Shown: in pieces, positions 7,570 to 15,859 of the stretch
Position numbering within the stretch: the first letter of the stretch is position 1
Layout: each line of letters starts with the position of its first letter
NCBI GenBank assembly: GCA_944325655.1
Contig: CALVAW010000014.1
Span: 1 to 44,335 of the forward strand
Direction of reading: 5' to 3'
Length of the DNA: 44,335 nucleotides
DNA from: Candidatus Gastranaerophilales bacterium
Lineage (GTDB): Bacteria; Cyanobacteriota; Vampirovibrionia; Gastranaerophilales; Gastranaerophilaceae
Made by a program: the position numbers and the translations under genes
Notes under the pieces: generated by a model
Told to the model about the DNA's origin: nothing
The model's database searches: none
Seen by the model: the letters and a program-made list of their open reading frames with translations, nothing else

Positions 7570-8787
7570 ATGAAAGTAAATCCAGTAAAATTCTATGCTC
7601 AATCACCGGCATTTTCATCAGTGTTTGTAACTACTTCATCAAAAAATAACGGTGACTTTGTTGAAAAAGAAGTAATACAACCATTTAGAGCTATTTCTAA
7701 AGAAATTTCAGGCTCGGAAGCTTCCAAGAATTTTAAAAGTTTAATTGATAACACAAATACATTTGTTCTTGCAGCCGGCTCAGGTTCAAGATTCAGAGAG
7801 CTCGCGCAAACTCAAGGTGAACAAGTAAACAAAATAAGTTATGGTATGGTTTTGCTGGATGAAAAAGGATTGCCCACAGGCAAAAGATTGCACATGCTTG
7901 ATTTGCCCATGGCAATGGCTTCACCCTTGATTGACGAAAAAGGATTAATCAGAAAAAATGCAGAAGTTGCAAGAGGCTCTTTTGCTGAAGTTATTGACGA
8001 AGCAAAAAAGCTTAGAGAACAAGGTTTGCCGCAAAAAAATGTTATAGTTATGTGCGGTGATAATTTATTTGATACCAAAAAAGATGATCCTTTTGAACTA
8101 TTAACATTCTGCAAAAATGTAATCAATAACCCTAAACAAGTTTTAGGATTAATTGGCGTGGAAAGAGAACCCGAAGATGTTGTAAAAAGGTTTGGAGTAC
8201 TAAAAGTCGAAAAAACAGATGCAGATAATATAATGAAATTGGATGGTTTTGTCGAAAAACCAAAAACTGTCGATACTGCGCTTGAATTTGCAACCGAAAA
8301 CGGAAAATGTATTGCAAACACAGGAATGTTCGTAATTAAAAAAGAAGCCATGGAATGGCTTTTAGACAGAATTATAGCTCAAGAAAATAAGCCCGAAACA
8401 ATAGCTGATCCTTCAAAAGGTTTTATCGCAAGAAGCGAAAAAGAGCCTTACGATTTTTCGGCAGCATGCGAAAGAGTTCAAGAAAAATACGGAAAAGACA
8501 GATGTTGCGTAAGGGTGGTTGAAACTTGGGAAGATGCAGGAGAGCCTCAAGCGCTATACAGGACACTTGCTGAATATCAAAAAGGTCATTTTTTATCTTG
8601 TTTACCCAAAGATCTGCAAATGCAAATTCGAAATTCTGCCGCAAAAATATATGACGGAAAAACATTACTTGCTTCAGAAGATGCGGTATACGAATATAAA
8701 AATGCAAAAAATGCCACACAAATGTTAAAAGGCATTAAAACAATTGATGGCGTAACAACAGTAACAAAAATCAACCCGACGTTTTAA
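7570..8787 (+). CDS. Sugar-phosphate nucleotidyltransferase family protein
   Basis: 405 residues. After a 60-residue N-terminal extension (NPVKFYAQSPAFSSVFV) comes a nucleotidyltransferase fold: LAAGSGSRF near residue 68 (the nucleotide-binding G-x-G-x-R loop, variant), a CGDNLFD metal-site segment near 160, GFVEKP near 220, and NTGMFVIKKEAMEWLL near 250. These are the hallmarks of NDP-sugar pyrophosphorylases. No left-handed beta-helix repeats follow; the last 60 residues are unassigned. The substrate cannot be told. An AAGAGAGG ribosome site precedes the ATG. It stands alone, followed by a strong bidirectional terminator. Confidence 0.75.
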   Translation: MKVNPVKFYAQSPAFSSVFVTTSSKNNGDFVEKEVIQPFRAISKEISGSEASKNFKSLIDNTNTFVLAAGSGSRFRELAQTQGEQVNKISYGMVLLDEKGLPTGKRLHMLDLPMAMASPLIDEKGLIRKNAEVARGSFAEVIDEAKKLREQGLPQKNVIVMCGDNLFDTKKDDPFELLTFCKNVINNPKQVLGLIGVEREPEDVVKRFGVLKVEKTDADNIMKLDGFVEKPKTVDTALEFATENGKCIANTGMFVIKKEAMEWLLDRIIAQENKPETIADPSKGFIARSEKEPYDFSAACERVQEKYGKDRCCVRVVETWEDAGEPQALYRTLAEYQKGHFLSCLPKDLQMQIRNSAAKIYDGKTLLASEDAVYEYKNAKNATQMLKGIKTIDGVTTVTKINPTF

Positions 8788-8848
8788 TACATTATAAATA
8801 CAAATAAAGTATAAATATAATTTATAAATTTTATATAAATTACATTTT

Positions 8849-8888
8849 AAAAAGAACCAATCAAAATTCATTTTAGTTGGTTCTTTTT
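8849..8888. terminator. Bidirectional terminator
   Basis: AAAAAGAACCAA and TTGGTTCTTTTT form a 12-base stem with a 15-base loop. It ends the nucleotidyltransferase transcript and could also end tRNA-Gln transcription from the other side. Confidence 0.8.
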
Positions 8889-8977
8889 AATAGCAAAACA
8901 TAATTAATTAATATATTAAAAATCTAATATAAATAAAAAGAAATCTGCCAATACTTTTAACCCTAAAAACAATAAAA

Positions 8978-9048
8978 CTCCCGAAGATGGATTCGAACCA
9001 CCGTTAGAAGAGCCAGAATCTTCTGTCCTGCCGCTAGACGATTCGGGA
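8978..9048 (-). tRNA. tRNA-Gln (anticodon CUG)
   Basis: A 71-nt cloverleaf: acceptor TCCCGAA/TTCGGGA, D-arm GTC/GAC, anticodon stem GAAGA/TCTTC with loop TTCTGGC (anticodon CUG), T-arm GGTGG/CCATC with TTCGAAT, and discriminator G. No CCA is encoded, unlike the tRNA-Glu in this window. The D-arm resembles that of tRNA-Glu, as expected where Glu-tRNA(Gln) is amidated, but that route is not shown here. Confidence 0.9.
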
Positions 9049-9144
9049 ATATAGAATAATTATACAAATATTTATATTTTTTTACAATAACGATAAGTCT
9101 TTTGTTTAATTTAAAAATCAAATTTTTTAAGTTAATAAATAATT

Positions 9145-9371
9145 ATGTATAAAATTAACCATATATGGTACAACCATCTTATAAAATCGTCTCTCACTCC
9201 CTCTGTAACATTTTTTCCTATTGCGTGGGGTATAATCTACATTACCATAATTGCTTCTTTTTTAGTTTTTATTATTCAAAAATAGCCGCTTGTTTTTTAA
9301 TTCCGTATTTTTTATGGATAATTTTTGCAAATTATCTGAATTTTGAATTAATCAGATTAAATATGTTTTAA
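9145..9371 (+). pseudogene. tspO: tspO pseudogene (internal deletion and frameshift)
   Basis: The frame from ATG 9145 to 9285 encodes the start of a TspO/MBR protein: WYNHLIKSSLTPS followed by FPIAWGIIYITIIASF, matching the family pattern W-Y-x2-L-x-K ... F-P-x-A-W-x3-Y. After a stop, another frame (9297-9371) encodes the family's C-terminus: LIPYFLWIIFANYLNFE, then LIRLN. The middle three helices, roughly 80 residues, are missing and the frame is shifted. TspO is a five-helix membrane protein binding porphyrins or steroids, so this copy cannot fold normally. A second C-terminal remnant lies at 10326-10388. Confidence 0.8.
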
Positions 9372-9402
9372 AATAAATGCCGGATATATCCGGCATTTAT
9401 TT
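9371..9402. terminator. Bidirectional terminator after the tspO remnant
   Basis: A perfect 32-base palindrome centred on GGATATATCC, with stem AAATAAATGCCGGA and its complement, which gives T-rich tails both ways. It sits between the convergent tspO pseudogene and the displaced acyl-CoA synthetase 3' end. Confidence 0.75.
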
Positions 9403-9412
9403 TGATTAAAAA

Positions 9413-9554
9413 TTAATGGCAGCAACCGGGGCAACTTGAGCAAACACATCCGCCCAATTTATCCAAGGCTTCTTCCAAACGAACTTTTATACGTCCGTCA
9501 ACCGCTATACCTTCACCTGTTTTTTCCGAAATTAATAAAGGATTAATATCCAAT
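9413..9554 (-). pseudogene. 3' fragment of ADP-forming acyl-CoA synthetase
   Basis: 9438-9554 is identical over 117 bp to 10459-10575, the end of the intact synthetase gene. Read on the minus strand it gives DINPLLISEKTGE and onward, then a different but equally Cys-rich end, GGCVCSSCPGCCH, and a stop at 9413-9415. In frame there is a stop just upstream of the repeat and no start. It is a displaced 3' end left by duplication or by recombination with a diverged copy. Confidence 0.85.
9438..9554. repeat. 117-bp perfect direct repeat, copy 1
   Basis: Every base matches 10459-10575, and the offset is 1021 bp. The flanks diverge on both sides, although what lies beyond the left flank (Cys-rich tail, terminator, tspO 3' end) is similar in kind. 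Confidence 0.95.
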
Positions 9555-9660
9555 AACTTCGATTAATATTACAAAGCAAAAATGCAATAATAAAATGATA
9601 ACTTTAAATAGCAAAAAATTTTTTTTAACTGTTTTAAACAAACAAAAGGAGAACAAAAAA

Positions 9661-10149
9661 ATGTTAATTAGAAATTATTGCTTAAGACCAAACATGTCAT
9701 TTAAACCAAATTTTAAAACCCCAAACAAAATTAAAAGCCAACCAAAAAATACCGACAGTATTTCATTCAAAGGTAACAATACAGATGAATTAACTGATTT
9801 TGTTTACAAATATTCTCGTATGATTCATCCTGACAAAACCACCGAAAATGATGTCAATTTAACATTTTTTGGTATTAGAAAGGTAGATGGAACACCCATT
9901 GAGGAATTTAAAAGATTAATTGCACCAATAAAAAATATATTAAATACAACCAATAGAGAATTATCATATATTGAACTTGGCGGTTTATTAGGTGATCAAG
10001 AAGTTGCACTTCGAACAATGGGACTTGGACATATACTAGGTGAATGGAAAGTTTTATCACCGGACATCATGCTTCCCACGCTTCCTAAAAATATAAAAAT
10101 GGATATGGCCGGAATGGGAATGGTAACAATTATAAAAAATAATATTTAA
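9661..10149 (+). CDS. Hypothetical protein with N-terminal ISFKG motif
   Basis: 162 residues from the ATG at 9661, preceded by AAAGGAGA. The frame is open upstream to 9595 without a ribosome site. The N-terminal 45 residues are basic and low complexity and end in DSISFKGNNTDE. The remainder (FGIRKVDGTPIEEFKRLIAP, then LGGLLGDQEVALRTMG, LSPDIMLP) is a compact domain I do not recognise. There is no signal peptide or membrane helix. It is the only intact gene inside the 1-kb segment between the two copies of the synthetase 3' end, so it may have arrived with that rearrangement. Confidence 0.65.
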   Translation: MLIRNYCLRPNMSFKPNFKTPNKIKSQPKNTDSISFKGNNTDELTDFVYKYSRMIHPDKTTENDVNLTFFGIRKVDGTPIEEFKRLIAPIKNILNTTNRELSYIELGGLLGDQEVALRTMGLGHILGEWKVLSPDIMLPTLPKNIKMDMAGMGMVTIIKNNI

Positions 10150-10325
10150 TTTTAAATTATTTAAAAAATGTACAAAAATATCTTAACAGATTTAAGATAA
10201 GCAACTGATTTATATAATTTACAACACAAAATAATTATTATAAATCTTAAAATAAATTATAAATTAAAACTTATAATCAACTAAAATTTGTTAAACGATT
10301 AAAATTTTAAAATACATTCGTGCAT

Positions 10326-10388
10326 TTAATTATAATTTGGATTATTTTTGCTGGTTATCTAAATTTTATAATTTTAAAATCCAATTAA
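10326..10388 (+). pseudogene. Second tspO C-terminal remnant
   Basis: The frame encodes LIIIWIIFAGYLNFIILKSN and a stop, matching the TspO C-terminal helix and its LN(F/Y) motif, and it resembles but is not identical to the end of the tspO pseudogene at 9297-9371. No upstream part of the gene is present. As in the other copy, it runs straight into a terminator and faces a synthetase 3' end. Confidence 0.65.
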
Positions 10389-10418
10389 AAAGCGTCGGAT
10401 TACCGACGCTTTATTTTA
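10388..10418. terminator. Terminator between tspO remnant and acyl-CoA synthetase
   Basis: AAAGCGTCGG-ATTA-CCGACGCTTT is a perfect ten-base stem with A- and T-rich sides. It can end transcription of the synthetase gene on the minus strand. Its sequence is unrelated to the terminator at 9371-9402, though the position is equivalent. Confidence 0.8.
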
Positions 10419-10433
10419 TAAAAAATATCTCTG

Positions 10434-12593
10434 TTATTTGCAACATTCTGAACAACCGGAGCAAACACATCCGCCCAATTTATCCAAGGCTTCTTCCAAA
10501 CGAACTTTTATACGTCCGTCAACCGCTATACCTTCACCTGTTTTTTCCGAAATTAATAAAGGATTAATATCCAATTCATCTATAAACGGATAATCTGAAA
10601 CTAATTGAGATAACCTTAACAACGTTTCCTTAATTTGTTCCATTTGTGCGGGAGTAGTACCTCTTGCGCCTTCTAAAAGCTTATATGCTTTAACTGATTT
10701 TATCATTTCATCCGCATCAATATCAGTTAGAGGAGCAATTCTAAACGTTACATCCTTCATAACCTCAATAAAGACACCGCCAAGACCGAACATCATCATA
10801 GGTCCGTATTGAGGATCTGTTGCAATACCTGCAACCATTTCACGATTACCTTTAACCATTTCTTGAATTATAACGCCTTCAAGACCATCAATTAAGCCTT
10901 TTTCAGTTAATTTCGCAATTAAATCGTTATATTCGTCTCTAAGCTGTTCTTCTGATTGAATGTTGACTCTAACGCCTCCTACATCAGTTTTATGAGAAGT
11001 TGTTTTTGAAGTCATTTTCATAACAACCGGATATCCGATTTTATTCCCTACTTCTACAACTTCATCTATATTTGTTGCAAAACCGGATTTACAAACCCTT
11101 ATTCCGTATGCATCCAATACATCAATTGATTCACGTGTAGTAAGTTGAGCCCTTCCTTCAGATATAGATTGTTTTATTATTTCTTCAGCACGAGTCCTGT
11201 CAACGTTATAAGCAGGAATTTTTCCTTCAGGACGATTTTGCCATAATCTTTGTTGATTTAATCTGTGAAGTCCTTCAGCTGCTTCTTCCGCATACATAAA
11301 GAAAGGCATATTAACTTTCATTTCCGATAATTTAGAGAAAAATTCGGATTTTGTCATAAATACACCAATTATAGGTTTAGTCGGATTTTTTGCTTTAATT
11401 TCCATCAAAGCTTCAGCAACATCAATATCTTTCAATCCTAAGAACGGAAGATAAATAGTAATAACCATATCAACATTTTCATCAGCTAAAACCGTTTCCA
11501 ATGTTTGCTTATAGTGCTCTATAGGAGCAGACGCAATCATATCTATAGGATTTTTTACGGAAGCTGCGGAAGGAAGAAAACTTCTTAATTTTTCTTTAGT
11601 TTCATCTGAAATTTTTGCCATTTGCAAACCATATTCACAAATAGCATCCGTTGCCATAATTCCGGGACCGCCGGAATTTGTAATTATTGCAACTCTATCG
11701 CCTTTTGGAATAGGACTTGTTGCAAAAACTTTAGCTGTTGAAAACAAATTCTTTAAAGAATATTCTCTTATAACTCCCGATTGATTTAACAACGCATTAG
11801 CAGCTTTATCTGCTCCGGCAAGAGAACCTGTATGAGAAGAGGCTGCAGAAGCTCCTGCTGCGGAACGTCCTGCTTTTAAAGCTAAAATAGGTTTTTTCTT
11901 GGATATTCTGGAAGCTAATTTTCTAAAATTAGCCGGATTTTGAATTGATTCCATATATAATAAAATCTGCTCAACATCATCTTCATTTTCCCAATATTCA
12001 AGAGCAGTTTCAGCATTTACATCTGCCTGATTGCCGATTGAAATAAATTGAGCAAAACCCAAGTTTAAATCTTTTAAAATATTCAGTATGCCGCCGCCAA
12101 GAGCTCCGGATTGAGATACAAAACCTATATTTCCTCTCTCCGGCAATGATTCAGCAAAACATCCGTCCATTCTAATGTCAGGATGAGTGTTTACAACACC
12201 CAAGCAATTTGGTCCCACGCATCTCATACCATATTCTCTTATCTTTGAAAGTAATTCACTTTCAAGTTTAGCGCCTTCCGCACCTGTTTCCTTAAATCCT
12301 GCGGTAATTATACACAAGCCTTTAATGCCTTTTTGATGACATTGATCAACAGTTGACAGTACAAATTTAGCATTTACTACTATAATTGCTAAATCAATCT
12401 CATCAGGAATTTCTACAACATTTGTATAAGCCTGCAAACCTTCAATTATTCCCCCTTTAGGATTTACCGGATATATTTTTCCGTTGAATTTATATTCTTG
12501 AAGTCTTTTCATAATATCGGAACCAATTGTATGTTCCTTTGTAGAAGCTCCGATAACCGCAATTGATTTCGGTTTCATAATTTTGTTTAACAT
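10434..12593 (-). CDS. ADP-forming acyl-CoA synthetase (acetate-CoA ligase type)
   Basis: 719 residues with the alpha and beta parts fused. The N-terminal CoA-binding domain has IAVIGASTKE near residue 12. The succinyl-CoA-synthetase-like ligase part carries CVGPNCLGV near 125 and a likely phospho-His in SSHTGSLAGAD near 258. The C-terminal ATP-grasp (about 490-700) has GYPVVMKM and a late DINPLLI segment. It converts acyl-CoA, ADP and phosphate to acid, CoA and ATP (or the reverse), and so would serve fermentative energy conservation. A short linker ends in the Cys-rich tail GGCVCSGCSECCK, not part of the usual enzyme. The ribosome site is GAAAGGAT. It follows the radical SAM gene by 21 bp. 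Acetate as the substrate is only the default guess. Confidence 0.92.
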   Translation of the reverse strand: MLNKIMKPKSIAVIGASTKEHTIGSDIMKRLQEYKFNGKIYPVNPKGGIIEGLQAYTNVVEIPDEIDLAIIVVNAKFVLSTVDQCHQKGIKGLCIITAGFKETGAEGAKLESELLSKIREYGMRCVGPNCLGVVNTHPDIRMDGCFAESLPERGNIGFVSQSGALGGGILNILKDLNLGFAQFISIGNQADVNAETALEYWENEDDVEQILLYMESIQNPANFRKLASRISKKKPILALKAGRSAAGASAASSHTGSLAGADKAANALLNQSGVIREYSLKNLFSTAKVFATSPIPKGDRVAIITNSGGPGIMATDAICEYGLQMAKISDETKEKLRSFLPSAASVKNPIDMIASAPIEHYKQTLETVLADENVDMVITIYLPFLGLKDIDVAEALMEIKAKNPTKPIIGVFMTKSEFFSKLSEMKVNMPFFMYAEEAAEGLHRLNQQRLWQNRPEGKIPAYNVDRTRAEEIIKQSISEGRAQLTTRESIDVLDAYGIRVCKSGFATNIDEVVEVGNKIGYPVVMKMTSKTTSHKTDVGGVRVNIQSEEQLRDEYNDLIAKLTEKGLIDGLEGVIIQEMVKGNREMVAGIATDPQYGPMMMFGLGGVFIEVMKDVTFRIAPLTDIDADEMIKSVKAYKLLEGARGTTPAQMEQIKETLLRLSQLVSDYPFIDELDINPLLISEKTGEGIAVDGRIKVRLEEALDKLGGCVCSGCSECCK
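10459..10575. repeat. 117-bp perfect direct repeat, copy 2
   Basis: The final coding part of the intact acyl-CoA synthetase, identical to 9438-9554. It ends 25 bp before the end of the gene, where the two Cys-rich tails diverge. Confidence 0.95.
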
Positions 12594-12614
12594 TTTTTAT
12601 CCTTTCATCATTTT

Positions 12615-13250
12615 TTAATATCCATTCGGAATAAAATCTCTTGCTCTAAACTTTGCACCAAGAGATTTCGCTATAACTTCACATCTTTCAATATCTACCG
12701 GATAATTCGGTACGTTTGCAACAACCGAGGCTATTGTAAAAATCTTCTCCTCAACGCATGCTCTGATGAATCGTTTAACTTCTTCATAAGCATTTTCTAT
12801 TTTCGGATGTGAAATTTTATTATAAATTTCTTCATTTTCCGCATTTAAACTTATTGAAATAACATCAACATAAGGAGCAAGTTCTGCTGCAACATTTCTT
12901 TTATGTATAGCATTGGCATGCCCGTTTGTATTTATTCTTATTTTGATATTTTTAAAATTTTCCTTAATATATTTTGAAATTTCAACAACTTCATCTATGC
13001 GTATCAGCGGCTCTCCATATCCGCAAAAAACAATCTCGCCGCTATTTTTAATTTTATCTTTATTTAAATCTATTTGTTTTATAGCTTCACTCGAATTTAT
13101 ATCATCTTTATCAAGCCACAATTTCGTACCTTGTACGTCTTCTTTTTGATCTCTAACGCAAAAAACACATGCATTAGTGCATGCGTTTGTCATATTTAAA
13201 TATGGCTTATTATCCAAAAAATATAAAAAATTTTCACTTACTTCTACCAT
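12615..13250 (-). CDS. TatD-associated-type radical SAM protein
   Basis: 211 residues. The radical SAM cluster motif is CTNACVFC near residue 24 (C-x3-C-x2-C), after YLNMTNAC. GYGEPL near 78 is the SAM-binding GGEP-like motif, and RINTNGHAN near 105 is also characteristic. The pattern matches the small radical SAM proteins often encoded next to TatD nucleases; no tatD is visible here. The reaction is unknown. It lies upstream of the acyl-CoA synthetase and is probably cotranscribed (21 bp apart). Confidence 0.8.
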   Translation of the reverse strand: MVEVSENFLYFLDNKPYLNMTNACTNACVFCVRDQKEDVQGTKLWLDKDDINSSEAIKQIDLNKDKIKNSGEIVFCGYGEPLIRIDEVVEISKYIKENFKNIKIRINTNGHANAIHKRNVAAELAPYVDVISISLNAENEEIYNKISHPKIENAYEEVKRFIRACVEEKIFTIASVVANVPNYPVDIERCEVIAKSLGAKFRARDFIPNGY

Positions 13251-13333
13251 ATTCTTATTCTAACTCAACAAGAATCTAAAACAAGAATAAATAAATTTAT
13301 AAATTATGACAATATAAAAATTTAACAATAGAC

Positions 13334-13630
13334 CTAAAATATGGGCAGCATCATAGCATTATTCGGTCTTGTAACATAATCAAGCGCACGTTGATGATTA
13401 ATTTCTCTTGTATCCAGCTTAATTTTAGGTGCTTGATTTTTATTTGCTTCTCTGCGGGCCTTTTCAATATTATCTGTTTTTTTCATATTTGTTGTATTAA
13501 TTAAATTCAAATCTTCTTCAACATAATCTATTGTTGTAATAGGTGTATCCAAAAGCAGAGGAGTTTCTTCTCTTGCATGGACATTTTGCATGATAAAAAA
13601 CAAAAACAAAACAAATAAAACTTTTTTCAT
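13334..13630 (-). CDS. Small exported protein
   Basis: 98 residues with a signal peptide (MKKVLFVLFLFFIMQNVHA, cleavage after HA-R). The mature part is about 79 polar residues with no Cys and no recognised domain (KTDNIEKARREANKNQAPKI). It lies alone between the radical SAM gene and tsaC on the same strand. Confidence 0.6.
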   Translation of the reverse strand: MKKVLFVLFLFFIMQNVHAREETPLLLDTPITTIDYVEEDLNLINTTNMKKTDNIEKARREANKNQAPKIKLDTREINHQRALDYVTRPNNAMMLPIF

Positions 13631-13700
13631 CTTACAACCAATCTCTATATAAAATTACTACTTTTATTTTCTCATATATTGCAATTTTAGCAAGTCTTTA

Positions 13701-14255
13701 TTAGTCAAGTTTAATCGCTCCTTGACGCAAAATTTTATACTTTTCTTTTTCACATAAAACAACGGTAGATGGTGCATTTTTACAATCAACATCCTCAAAA
13801 GGTTCAATTATTGTAGCAACCGAAGAAAATTTTTTAACCGCCTCAAAATAATTCTTAACCGGAGGTTCGGAAGAAATGTTACAAGAAGTTGTAGCTAAAA
13901 CACCGCCTTCAATTCCTTTTGCCAATTCAATAAAATCCAAACTGTCCGGAATTCTTATTCCAACGGTATCAAAAGAAGTTATATGATTCGAACACAAATC
14001 AGTTTTTTTTAAAATTAAAGTTAATCCTCCGGGCAAATATTTTTCAATTAAACCGAAAGCATAATTTGGAATGTCTTTCACATATTTTTTCAAGGGTTCA
14101 AAACTATAGCTCATTAAAATTAACGGTTTTTTTAAATCTCTTTTTTTTATATCGTAAATTTTTTGAATTGCAACTTCATCGCTTGGCAGCGCTCCAAAAC
14201 CCCAAACAGTATCTGTTTTAAAAGCAAGAACTTCTCCTTTTTTAACATTTAACAT
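13701..14255 (-). CDS. tsaC: L-threonylcarbamoyladenylate synthase (Sua5/YrdC family)
   Basis: 184 residues, the short TsaC form without the Sua5 extension. It makes threonylcarbamoyl-AMP from Thr, bicarbonate and ATP for the t6A37 modification of ANN-decoding tRNAs. Visible motifs are AFKTDTVWGFG near residue 11 (usually PTETVYG), KRDLKKPL near 38 (usual KxRP.KPL), LPGGLTLIL near 74, GIRIPDS near 99, and TTSCNISSEPP near 121 (usual SAN.SG). Several positions differ slightly from the consensus but none is lost. It overlaps the end of murJ by 7 bp, so translation is likely coupled. Confidence 0.88.
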   Translation of the reverse strand: MLNVKKGEVLAFKTDTVWGFGALPSDEVAIQKIYDIKKRDLKKPLILMSYSFEPLKKYVKDIPNYAFGLIEKYLPGGLTLILKKTDLCSNHITSFDTVGIRIPDSLDFIELAKGIEGGVLATTSCNISSEPPVKNYFEAVKKFSSVATIIEPFEDVDCKNAPSTVVLCEKEKYKILRQGAIKLD

Positions 14256-15859
14256 TTTTTGCCTTTCAAAAATTTTGCCTTTAATTTCTCTTTCAAATCT
14301 TCAAGATATTCAACTCTAAATATATGTGCAAATAATGCGTATATACCTGCTGTTACAAAAAATACCAATACTACTCTTATTATTTTTGTGACAAAATTTA
14401 ACGGTATAATTTTTCCAAACAAGAAACTGAGCGCAAAACCAAAACAGAAAGCTATGATTGCACAAATCAATATTTTTATAATCTGTTTTGAAAACGCACG
14501 ATATCCGATTGAAATCTTCTTTCTGATTAAAAAAGCTAAAATTGTACCGTTAATTAAAGTAATTATAGCGGTAGAAAGCGCAATTCCGTTAATTCCCATA
14601 GACTTAACCAAAATGGAATTAAAAATTAATTTTAAAGCTATTGAACCGATAGCAATAAAAAACGGTGTTCTTGAATCATTGAAAGAATAATAAAGTCGTG
14701 TAATTGAATCTCTAAACATATAAGGAATAATGGAAAGAGATATAAAAAACAATACTTCAGAAACCATCAAAGTTGCTTCGTGTGAAAACGCACCTCTTTC
14801 CAGAGCTATTGATATCAAATCTTCGCGAGAAATAAAAATAAATATCATCATAAAAGTGCCGGCAAGAATTAAAGAACCAACACCTTTATTAAAATAATAT
14901 CTTACTTCATCAAACTTTTTCTGAGCTACAAGCCTTGAAAAAAGAGGAAATAAAGGCACTAAAAGTGCAGAAAGCATTAAACCCACAGGAAACTGAAAAA
15001 TACGATTTGCATAACCATACGCCGTCCACTGCCCCGCCTGCAATCCCGAAGCAAAGAATATATCAACATATATTCCTATCTGCCCTATAGTAGAAGACAA
15101 AAAAGCAGGCATTAGCAGCTCTAAAATATCATTAAAATTTTTGTTATGAAAAAAGTCAAAAGCAGGTTTAAAAGTATATCCAAGTTTTACAATAACCGGA
15201 GATTGAACAAACAACTGCAAAAGAGCCCCTATTGTCGTACCTAATGCCAGATAAAAACCTGTGTTATCTCCTTTTGAAAAAATTAAAGTCAAAATTATAC
15301 CAAAAGAAAGCATTGAAGGGGCAATATTTGGAAGTAAAAACTTATTATAAGTAACCAAAATACCGTAATAAAGACCCAAAAGCGCACCTACAACAATAAC
15401 AGGAGACATAATTTTAAGATGATAGGCCGCTAAATTAGATAGTTCAGGCGTCGCTTGCGAAATAATTATGTTCATTACCTGTTTGGGAAAGAAAAAACAA
15501 ATTGCGGCAATTGCACCGAAAATCAACATTGAAAAAGTTTCAAACGTATTAAAAAGTCTTTTTGTCAGGTAATCAGGCTTGGCGTCAAAATTCTTTATTA
15601 ATTTTGAAAAAACACTCACCGTTGCGCTATGAAAAGGTCCGCCCATTCCGCCAAGAATAACTATTGCAAGAGCGGGAATTTGATAAGCATAAAAATATGC
15701 ATCTGAAACTATGCTTGCCCCGTAATAATTAGCTACAATGACATCTCTTAAAAATCCCGCAATTTTTGATAATAAAATTACAACAACTATTAATCCTGCG
15801 CTCTTTAACAGTCCTTTAGAATTTGTTGAATCATGTGTTATAAAATGTTCATCCTGCAT
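14249..15859 (-). CDS. murJ: Lipid II flippase MurJ
   Basis: 536 residues with about 14 predicted membrane helices. It moves lipid II across the cytoplasmic membrane for peptidoglycan synthesis. MurJ/MviN features are SKIAGFLRDVIVANYYGAS near residue 30, FHSATVSVFSKL near 80, and YGYANRIFQFPVGLMLSALL near 278. It starts at an ATG that overlaps the stop of the spoIID-like gene (TAATG), and its end overlaps tsaC by 7 bp. Peptidoglycan export and a peptidoglycan-enzyme activator are thus translated in series. Confidence 0.93.
   Translation of the reverse strand: MQDEHFITHDSTNSKGLLKSAGLIVVVILLSKIAGFLRDVIVANYYGASIVSDAYFYAYQIPALAIVILGGMGGPFHSATVSVFSKLIKNFDAKPDYLTKRLFNTFETFSMLIFGAIAAICFFFPKQVMNIIISQATPELSNLAAYHLKIMSPVIVVGALLGLYYGILVTYNKFLLPNIAPSMLSFGIILTLIFSKGDNTGFYLALGTTIGALLQLFVQSPVIVKLGYTFKPAFDFFHNKNFNDILELLMPAFLSSTIGQIGIYVDIFFASGLQAGQWTAYGYANRIFQFPVGLMLSALLVPLFPLFSRLVAQKKFDEVRYYFNKGVGSLILAGTFMMIFIFISREDLISIALERGAFSHEATLMVSEVLFFISLSIIPYMFRDSITRLYYSFNDSRTPFFIAIGSIALKLIFNSILVKSMGINGIALSTAIITLINGTILAFLIRKKISIGYRAFSKQIIKILICAIIAFCFGFALSFLFGKIIPLNFVTKIIRVVLVFFVTAGIYALFAHIFRVEYLEDLKEKLKAKFLKGKKC

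Noticed and set aside
7839-8351. 170-residue open frame on the minus strand
   Set aside because: Antisense to the nucleotidyltransferase, Ser/Phe-rich in the way typical of shadow frames, with no ribosome site.
9165-9371. A 68-residue open frame as a gene
   Set aside because: Its first part is out of frame with TspO similarity and only its last 25 residues match TspO. It is explained by a broken tspO.
10337-10567. 76-residue plus-strand frame
   Set aside because: It overlaps the tspO remnant in another frame, the terminator and the synthetase end; there is no evidence of translation.
14259-14690. 143-residue plus-strand frame
   Set aside because: Antisense to murJ, with no family motif; a shadow of the membrane-protein codons.
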